Assembly (NCBI GenBank): GCA_012034765.1
Contig: JAAUOU010000028.1
Location: 1 to 43,476 of the forward strand
Reading direction: 5' to 3'
DNA from: Pleurocapsaceae cyanobacterium CSU_1_1
GTDB taxonomy: Bacteria > Cyanobacteriota > Cyanobacteriia > Cyanobacteriales > Xenococcaceae
Length of the DNA stretch: 43,476 bases
Shown here: positions 37,180-43,476 of the stretch, in pieces
Position numbering within the stretch: the stretch's first letter is position 1
How the letters are laid out: every line of letters starts with the position of its first letter
Program-made: the position numbers and the translations under genes
Notes under the pieces: model-generated
Databases searched by the model: none
What the model saw: only the letters and a program-made list of their open reading frames with translations
Told to the model about the DNA's origin: nothing

Positions 37180-37770
37180 ATGGCAATTAATTTAAAAAAA
37201 GGACAGCGTATTTCTCTAACCAAAGAAGATCCAAGCTTGCAGCAGATTATGTGCGGTTTGGGTTGGGATGTTGCACCAAAGTCGGGGGGATTTTTTGGTG
37301 GCAATAAGCAGTTTGACCTCGATTCTTCAGTCCTGTGTTTGGATAATAATAAAAAATTACTCGATGTTAAAAATATAATTTATTTTGGTAATTTAAGACA
37401 TAGCTCTGGGGCGATCGCTCATCAAGGAGATAACCTAACAGGTGCAGGGGAAGGCGACGACGAGATTATTAACATCGATCTGCCATTAATTCCTCCTAAC
37501 ATTGTTTATCTGCTCTTTGCAATTAATATTTATAAATGTAACGAGCGTCGCCAAGATTTTGGTATGGTCGAAAATGCTTTTGTCCGTATGGTAAATCGCA
37601 ATAGTAATCAAGAATTGGCTCGCTACAATCTCTCAGGTAAAGAATATCAAGGGATGACGGGCATGATTCTAGCCGAAGTTTATCGTCATAATGAAGAATG
37701 GAAAATGGCAGCGGTCGGCAACGGTTTTAAGATTGCCACCTTAGCAGATATCGCTAAAATTTATACTTAG
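37180..37770 (+). CDS. TerD-family protein (divergent copy 3, TerZ/TerX-like)
   Basis: A 196-residue paralogue with an extra loop VAPKSGGFFGGNKQFDLDSS after GLGWD, as in TerZ/TerX-like members. The Ca2+ motif is FDLDSSVLCLDNN and TGAGEGDDE is kept. The N-terminus LKKGQRISLTKEDPSLQQIM is more divergent than copies 1 and 2. It ends the cluster. A mixed TerD/TerZ assembly is known in stress-response contexts; here it is inferred only. Confidence 0.9.
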   Translation: MAINLKKGQRISLTKEDPSLQQIMCGLGWDVAPKSGGFFGGNKQFDLDSSVLCLDNNKKLLDVKNIIYFGNLRHSSGAIAHQGDNLTGAGEGDDEIINIDLPLIPPNIVYLLFAINIYKCNERRQDFGMVENAFVRMVNRNSNQELARYNLSGKEYQGMTGMILAEVYRHNEEWKMAAVGNGFKIATLADIAKIYT

Positions 37771-37888
37771 CCCGAAATAGATTTATCCTTGTTTCAATTG
37801 ACTCAGAAAATTTTAGAATAAGAGTAAGCTTATCAAGCTATTTAGATAAATTAGTCTACATGATCAATAGAAATACAGTAAATATTCA

Positions 37889-38101
37889 GTGTCTTGGATT
37901 ACACTAAAGACGACTAAAGCTCGCTGGGAGGCTGAGTTGATGCAGCAAATATTAAACGCTTACGATATTCCTTGTCGCGTGCTTAATATTGGTGCAGGGA
38001 TATATTGTGGCGATGGCAGCCAGGCAGCAATCCAGGTAAGAACTAAAGATCGATGGACAGCCCTCCTACTTCTCAGTCCTGCTGAAGATGTTCAAGATTA
38101 A
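37889..38101 (+). CDS. Small DUF2007-like protein upstream of accD
   Basis: A 70-residue protein with [20 protein letters not shown] and [16 protein letters not shown], resembling the ferredoxin-like DUF2007/putative signal-transducing protein family. The start is GTG at 37889. It lies 23 bp upstream of accD and is probably co-transcribed; I recall such small ORFs next to accD in other cyanobacteria. No function is known. Confidence 0.65.
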   Translation: MSWITLKTTKARWEAELMQQILNAYDIPCRVLNIGAGIYCGDGSQAAIQVRTKDRWTALLLLSPAEDVQD

Positions 38102-38124
38102 AGCCCTATAAAAAACCTAAATTT

Positions 38125-39060
38125 ATGTCCTCTTTATTTGATTGGTTCGCCAATATTAGAAAAACTGAAGCTCCTTTACAGAAACAGCAAGAACGGGAAA
38201 TTGCTGATGGATTGTGGACTAAATGCAACTCCTGTAACTCGGTAGCTTACACAAAAGATCTTCAGGCTAATCAGTTAGTCTGTCCTGAATGCAATTATCA
38301 TAATCGGGTAGAAAGCAGTGAAAGAATTAAGCAACTAATTGACCCTAATACCTGGAAGCCTCTAGACGAAAATATTCAGCCGATAGATCCACTAAAATTT
38401 CGCGATCGCAAAGACTATTCTGCTCGACTCCAAGACTATCAGGCAAAAACTGGCTTAACCGATGCGGTGCAAACTGGCACAGGTCTAATTGACGGTTTAC
38501 CCGTAGCTTTGGGAGTCATGGACTTCGGCTTTATGGGGGGGAGTATGGGATCGGTTGTCGGCGAAAAGCTTTGTCGTTTAATCGAACAGGCGACAGCAGA
38601 ACAATTTCCTGTCGTAGTTGTCTGTTCTTCAGGTGGGGCAAGAATGCAGGAAGGTTTATTTAGCCTGATGCAAATGGCAAAAATTTCGGGAGCATTACAC
38701 CGCCATCAAACGGCTAAGTTACTTTATATTCCTGTCTTAACTCATCCAACTATGGGCGGAGTAACCGCTAGCTTCGCTATGCTGGGAGATGTGATTATTG
38801 CCGAACCCAAGGCAACTATCGGCTTCGCTGGAAGACGAGTCATTGAGCAAACTCTTAGAGAAAAACTGCCCGATGGCTTTCAAACCTCTGAATATCTTTT
38901 AGAGCATGGTTTTGTCGATTCGATTGTACCTCGAACTAATTTAAGAAAAACTTTAGCGCAGTTAATTAGTCTACATCAGCCTTTTTATTCATTAATGTCT
39001 CCCCTTGAAGAAAAAAACGGTCATTATTCGTCAGTAAATTCGGCAGTAACTAAAATTTGA
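38125..39060 (+). CDS. accD: Acetyl-CoA carboxylase carboxyltransferase subunit beta
   Basis: Catalyses transfer of carboxyl from biotin to acetyl-CoA with AccA, the first step of fatty acid synthesis. The N-terminal zinc ribbon has C34, C37, C53 and C56. The crotonase-like core has [30 protein letters not shown] and [15 protein letters not shown], which build the oxyanion holes. 311 residues is usual. AccA is not nearby. Confidence 0.95.
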   Translation: MSSLFDWFANIRKTEAPLQKQQEREIADGLWTKCNSCNSVAYTKDLQANQLVCPECNYHNRVESSERIKQLIDPNTWKPLDENIQPIDPLKFRDRKDYSARLQDYQAKTGLTDAVQTGTGLIDGLPVALGVMDFGFMGGSMGSVVGEKLCRLIEQATAEQFPVVVVCSSGGARMQEGLFSLMQMAKISGALHRHQTAKLLYIPVLTHPTMGGVTASFAMLGDVIIAEPKATIGFAGRRVIEQTLREKLPDGFQTSEYLLEHGFVDSIVPRTNLRKTLAQLISLHQPFYSLMSPLEEKNGHYSSVNSAVTKI

Positions 39061-39084
39061 TTAAACTCTAAGAGTCAAGAATGG

Positions 39085-39534
39085 ATGAGGTTAAAGCTGA
39101 TACCTCATAGCTTGACTAGTATTACTCCTAACCCGATTAATTTAAATTCTTTGATTTCAATGCAACTTTATTTTCCCAAGCAATTATTGATCGTCATGCC
39201 TTTAATAATTGCAGCTAACCTGGGTTTATTGCCAGCATCAGCAACTGCTAATGACAAGCCCTTAACACAAACTGAAATTGACCAAAAGATTCAGACTATA
39301 CCTCAATGGCAACAGTCAAAACAAACAATTACCCGTACTTTTGAATTTAAAAACTTTGTCGAAGCGATCGCTTTTGTCGATCAATTAGTTGAGCCTGCCG
39401 AAGCAGCACAACACCATCCAGATTTGACTATTTCTTATAATAAAGTTACTGTTTCCCTCTCCTCTCACGATGTAGGAGGCTTAACCGATCAAGATTTTGC
39501 TTTGGCAAAAACCATCTCCAAGATTGCTAAATGA
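39085..39534 (+). CDS. Pterin-4a-carbinolamine dehydratase-like protein with a signal peptide
   Basis: The C-terminal 95 residues match PCD/DCoH: the central QHHPDLTISYNKVTVSLSSHD with the catalytic HH and H, then GGLTDQDFALAK. PCD normally recycles pterin cofactor in the cytosol. Here the protein begins with about 26 extra residues or, from the in-frame ATG at 39160 (M26), with MQLYFPKQLLIVMPLIIAANLGLLPASATA, a clear signal peptide with an ASA-type cleavage site. The second start is likely. An exported dehydratase is unusual. It follows accD by 24 bp. Confidence 0.78.
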   Translation: MRLKLIPHSLTSITPNPINLNSLISMQLYFPKQLLIVMPLIIAANLGLLPASATANDKPLTQTEIDQKIQTIPQWQQSKQTITRTFEFKNFVEAIAFVDQLVEPAEAAQHHPDLTISYNKVTVSLSSHDVGGLTDQDFALAKTISKIAK

Positions 39535-39580
39535 AATGCTATTGTAAGTTGGTCGTCACTAATTGAACATCACTCTATAA

Positions 39581-40549
39581 ATGCAGCAGTTTTTCCGCGA
39601 TCGCGTACCTTCTAACTGGGTTAAAAATCTGCTTCTCGGCTTGTGCCTGGCTGCTTTTTTAAGCGTTCCAACTTCGGCTAATACTGTGATTAAAGAAGCC
39701 GAAATTTACAAAATACGTAATCAAGTCGATATCAACTATGGTCAAAAACAAGATTGGAGTCAAGCCAAGCTTGGTGATGTAATTGTACCTCAAGATTCTG
39801 TGCGTACTGGTGCTAATTCCCGCGCCGATATTCTGTTTAATGAAGGCACTTTGGTGAGAACAGGCGCAGGCACTACCTTTCGTTTTCCTCCTGGTAAACG
39901 CAGCTTTGAATTGACCAGTGGAGCTGCCTTGATTATGATTCGTCCCGAACAAGGACAAAGCACGATCACTACCCCTGAAGCGAAAATAGTTTCTCAGGGA
40001 ACAGCTTTATTTGTGCAGCACAACCCTAAAAATAGCTCATCTTTAGTGGGAGTTCTGACGGATAGTCCGGCGGGTTTAGTGAAGGTGCAAAGTGCTAATG
40101 GCGAAGTAACGATTCATTTACAGGCAGGTCAATTTGTGACAATTGTGCAGGGAGTCGTAGGTCTGGTCGAACATTTTGTCTTGCCGATGTTTTATGAGAC
40201 TGTCGAACTTGCGGCTGGTTTGGGTCTAGAACCAGAAGCAAGGGAAAAGCTGCTCGCCGAAGAATCGCCAGAAGTACAGCAAACTATTCGAGCAGTTCAA
40301 GCAGAAGCGATCGCGCCATTACAAAATCAATTAAACTGGCTAAGAGGTTTTTGCCAGGTTCAAGTAAAAGAGGAAAACCTTGATTCTCTATTAGAAATAC
40401 TAGGTCTGAATCCTGCAAAGGTTAAGGCGGATCTATCAACTTCCGAGCAAAGTCTATTCCTGTTGCCTATGCGATCTCTTGAGGGTGTAATTTGGTTAGG
40501 CAAATATTGCGCTCATCATCTCCCACAAAATTTAAAATCGACTAATTAA
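39581..40549 (+). CDS. Exported FecR-domain protein
   Basis: A 322-residue protein with an N-terminal signal peptide (LLLGLCLAAFLSVPTSANT) followed by a FecR-like beta-rich domain: GDVIVPQDSVRTGANSRADI, FNEGTLVRTGAGTTFRF and ITTPEAKIVSQGTALFV. Such cyanobacterial FecR proteins are periplasmic and not tied to iron sigma-factor control; binding of polysaccharide or peptidoglycan has been suggested. The rest (about 200-322) is helical, with a repeated LGLEPE/LGLNP pattern. Role unknown. Confidence 0.8.
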   Translation: MQQFFRDRVPSNWVKNLLLGLCLAAFLSVPTSANTVIKEAEIYKIRNQVDINYGQKQDWSQAKLGDVIVPQDSVRTGANSRADILFNEGTLVRTGAGTTFRFPPGKRSFELTSGAALIMIRPEQGQSTITTPEAKIVSQGTALFVQHNPKNSSSLVGVLTDSPAGLVKVQSANGEVTIHLQAGQFVTIVQGVVGLVEHFVLPMFYETVELAAGLGLEPEAREKLLAEESPEVQQTIRAVQAEAIAPLQNQLNWLRGFCQVQVKEENLDSLLEILGLNPAKVKADLSTSEQSLFLLPMRSLEGVIWLGKYCAHHLPQNLKSTN

Positions 40550-41383
<834 letters not shown>

Positions 41384-41473
41384 GTTTGTGCTTAGTCTCA
41401 ATGTTTTGAGCTTTTAGCACGGGCATTGAAAACTTACCATAATTTAATTTCAAGCAATTCAGGAGATAATTAA

Positions 41474-41971
<498 letters not shown>

Positions 41972-42037
41972 GAGTTTGGTTGAAAAGTTCAAAATTTAAT
42001 TTTTCATAAGCAGATAATTGTATCTGTTTAAATGATG

Positions 42038-42095
42038 AGGGCTTTAGGTCTGTTGCTATGACTTTAGTAGGTTTTGGTATCAGTCTTAAAGCTCT
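42038..42095 (+). terminator. Stem-loop downstream of cpeBA
   Basis: AGGGCTTTAGGTCTG (42038-42052) pairs with CAGTCTTAAAGCTCT (42081-42095) at 14 of 15 positions counting two wobbles, with a 28-nt loop. A T10 run follows at 42121-42130 after an AT-rich spacer, not directly. It may stabilise or end the cpeBA mRNA. Confidence 0.5.
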
Positions 42096-42171
42096 TGTTA
42101 TATCTTTATATGATGAATTGTTTTTTTTTTGATTATCTAGCAAGCTAGCCAATATTAAATAATTAGATTTG

Positions 42172-42290
42172 TATAGTCATTCCAAATAAAAACCACATGA
42201 TTTTGTGAGGGCGAATGACCATTCGCCCCTACGAGTAACTTTCTTGAGTGGAACATCTAAAAATACGGAAGCTAATTGGAATGACTATAG
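42172..42290. mobile_element. 119-bp MITE with TIRs and target duplication
   Basis: The left end TATAGTCATTCCAAAT (42172-42187) and right end ATTGGAATGACTATA (42275-42289) are inverted repeats. Flanks carry the direct repeat TTAGATTTG at 42163-42171 and 42291-42299. The centre contains the palindrome GGGCGAATG-AC-CATTCGCCC (42209-42228). No coding capacity. It lies between cpeA and the cpeZ-like gene. Confidence 0.8.
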
Positions 42291-42337
42291 TTAGATTTGT
42301 AGAATGATATAAAGTTAATCAAAAATTATAAAATTTA

Positions 42338-42943
42338 ATGACTATTGACGCTTTATTTGCCAAGCTGAAGCATCCCAATCCCAATCTACGCAGCAAAGCA
42401 ATGTGGGAAATAGCCGAGGCGAAAGATGAAAATACGATTCCTCGTCTCATGAGCATTCTTGATCAAGAAGATGTACAGTATCGTCGCACAGCAGTAAAAA
42501 CTTTGGGCGTAATTGGTGCAGAAGTTGTTTCTCCTGTGGTTGATGCACTGCTAAATAGCGATAACCCTACAGTGCGCTCTAGCTGTGCTAAGGTGTTGGC
42601 ACAAATTGCCGTTAATCATCCAGATGTACCAATGCCCGAAGAAGGTATCCAAGGATTGAAGCAAGCGTTGAACGATCCTAATCCTGTAGTTAACATACCA
42701 GCGGTGATGACCTTGGGTGAAATCGGCTCACCAGTATTTGACCTTTTAGTTGAAACTTTAAACACCACGGAAAACATTGTAGTCCAGATGTCTATCATCA
42801 ACGCTTTAGGCTCGATGGGAGACGAAAGAGGAGTAGAAGTTTTAAGGGATCTCAGTCAAAATAAATCTGCCGATCCTTACCTTCAAGAATCGGCAACTAG
42901 CGCTCTATCTCGTTTGGAGATGGTGATGAAATATAGCGGTTAA
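42338..42943 (+). CDS. cpeZ: HEAT-repeat chaperone-like protein, probable CpeZ
   Basis: A 201-residue all-helical protein with about five HEAT/PBS-lyase repeats (LRSKAMWEIAEAKDENTIPRLM, YRRTAVKTLGVIGAE and others). CpeZ helps the lyase CpeY attach phycoerythrobilin to CpeA and stabilises phycoerythrin subunits. Length and repeat order match CpeZ rather than the larger lyases CpeY or CpcE. Placement behind cpeBA supports this. CpeY itself is absent from the window. CpcF-type or NblB-like proteins are alternatives. Confidence 0.75.
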   Translation: MTIDALFAKLKHPNPNLRSKAMWEIAEAKDENTIPRLMSILDQEDVQYRRTAVKTLGVIGAEVVSPVVDALLNSDNPTVRSSCAKVLAQIAVNHPDVPMPEEGIQGLKQALNDPNPVVNIPAVMTLGEIGSPVFDLLVETLNTTENIVVQMSIINALGSMGDERGVEVLRDLSQNKSADPYLQESATSALSRLEMVMKYSG

Positions 42944-42959
42944 TTTTGACTTTCAAAGC

Positions 42960-43211
42960 TTATTTCTGTTCTTTGCAGCGAAATCTGCCTTCAATAAAAT
43001 CTCTTTTTGCCAGATGTTTGGTTTTACGTCCTGTAACTCGTTTACGCCACATTTTAAAGCTAGAATACTTCATTTCTTGGCGCATTAAAGCAATCACTGC
43101 TTGCTCCTTTAAGCCGAACTGGGTTTCAATCGCAGCGAAGGGAGTACGATCTTCCCATGCCATTTCCACTATACGATCTATAGTTTTAACGTCTAATTCT
43201 GGTAATTTCAT
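42960..43211 (-). CDS. DUF2805 (TIGR03643) small protein
   Basis: An 83-residue protein with VEMAWEDRTPFAAIETQFGL and KMWRKRVTGRKTKHL, the fixed core of the DUF2805 family found in many bacteria. A helix-turn-helix-like N-terminal half followed by a very basic C-terminus suggests nucleic acid binding, but no function is established. It is convergent with the cpeZ-like gene, 16 bp apart. Confidence 0.85.
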   Translation of the reverse strand: MKLPELDVKTIDRIVEMAWEDRTPFAAIETQFGLKEQAVIALMRQEMKYSSFKMWRKRVTGRKTKHLAKRDFIEGRFRCKEQK

Positions 43212-43298
43212 TAATACTAGGAAATATTAGGAATTTATACTTAGCGTATTATTTTAATTATTGCTTAAAAAATATGGCTATGGTTCAGTCGGAAGAAA

Positions 43299-43316
43299 TA
43301 TAGCCGTACAAAGTTA
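43299..43316. repeat. Second copy of the 18-nt repeat
   Basis: TATAGCCGTACAAAGTTA is identical to 5072-5089. Here no palindrome follows, so only the 18 nt are shared. Confidence 0.6.
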
Positions 43317-43348
43317 AATTAGAACAAGTCTAGTTAACTGTTCGTAGG

Positions 43349-43376
43349 TAGTGGGTAGTGGGTAGTGGGTAGTGGG
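43349..43376. repeat. Heptamer tandem repeat (TAGTGGG)
   Basis: Four exact TAGTGGG units, preceded by a partial GTAGG. Confidence 0.85.
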
Positions 43377-43445
43377 TAATACCTCTCTTCTGTCAAAGTA
43401 GGGGAGGTAGAATGAGGAAGAAAGCTTGAAATCAAGACTAAGACT

Positions 43446-43476
43446 ATGGTTAAGCCTCGTTTGCCTCGACCAACAG
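43446..43476 (+). CDS. Possible start of a gene cut by the window edge
   Basis: ATG at 43446 opens ten codons (MVKPRLPRPT) to the end of the window without a stop. Preceding sequence has weak purine-rich ribosome-site candidates. Too short for identification. Confidence 0.25.
   Translation, partial: MVKPRLPRPT

Noticed and set aside
42120-42130. T10 run as a rho-independent terminator of cpeBA
   Set aside because: The stem at 42038-42095 is 25 nt upstream, too far for a standard terminator, so only the stem-loop is listed.

Overview
The window is chromosomal DNA from a phycoerythrin-containing cyanobacterium. The evidence is a cpeBA operon with a CpeZ-like chaperone, an RpaA-type circadian response regulator, a DevBCA-type exporter, an ABA4-like membrane protein and many HIP1 octamers (GCGATCGC). 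Several families of short repeats occur between genes. I cannot name the genus. The repeat load and the Ser/Thr kinases suggest a larger-genome unicellular, baeocystous or filamentous species rather than a picocyanobacterium.

Layout. 1-4.2 kb (+): tail of an unknown gene, an active membrane Ser/Thr kinase, a YbjN-like protein, a class I aminotransferase and rpaA. 4.4-5.6 kb (-): lepB and dgkA. 5.7-9.5 kb (+): a TetR regulator followed by devB-devC-devA, with two copies of one palindrome bracketing the predicted promoter. devA carries a frameshift. 9.6-17.05 kb (-): a seven-gene co-directional run, ispD-deoC-recO-MFS transporter-GT4-GT2-FGGY kinase (frameshifted at its 3' end). 17.1-21.2 kb: a GT9 glycosyltransferase, a 238-bp element with 13-bp inverted termini, an HD-domain protein, a small conserved protein on the minus strand, an RHH protein and an A-type Fe-S carrier. 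21.4-30 kb: mostly minus-strand housekeeping genes (leuS, ABA4-like, holB, FHA, SLOG/DprA-like, NurA, MscS) with one HAD gene on plus. 30.5-35.5 kb: a coiled-coil ORF, a broken tandem pseudokinase-TPR gene and ftsW. 35.8-37.8 kb: three TerD paralogues separated by heptamer repeats. 37.9-40.5 kb: a small DUF2007-like protein, accD, an apparently exported pterin-dehydratase-like protein and a FecR-domain protein. 40.8-43.2 kb: cpeB, cpeA, a MITE, cpeZ-like and a DUF2805 protein.

How the genes work together. RpaA couples the circadian clock and light state to transcription. cpeBA encodes the phycoerythrin subunits and CpeZ helps chromophorylate them. TetR-DevBCA looks like a self-regulated envelope export system. 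GT4, GT2, GT9, FtsW, LepB, DgkA and the MFS pump serve the envelope. RecO, HolB, NurA and the SLOG protein belong to DNA replication and repair.

The least expected features are four. The TPR protein carries two successive kinase folds that have both lost catalytic residues. Short palindromic repeats have inserted in frame into two essential enzymes, IspD and LeuS. A MITE with target-site duplication lies between cpeA and cpeZ. Four reading-frame breaks, three of them single missing bases in homopolymers, are found in devA, the FGGY kinase and the pseudokinase gene; their pattern raises the possibility of consensus errors. No rRNA, tRNA, CRISPR array or intact transposase was seen.
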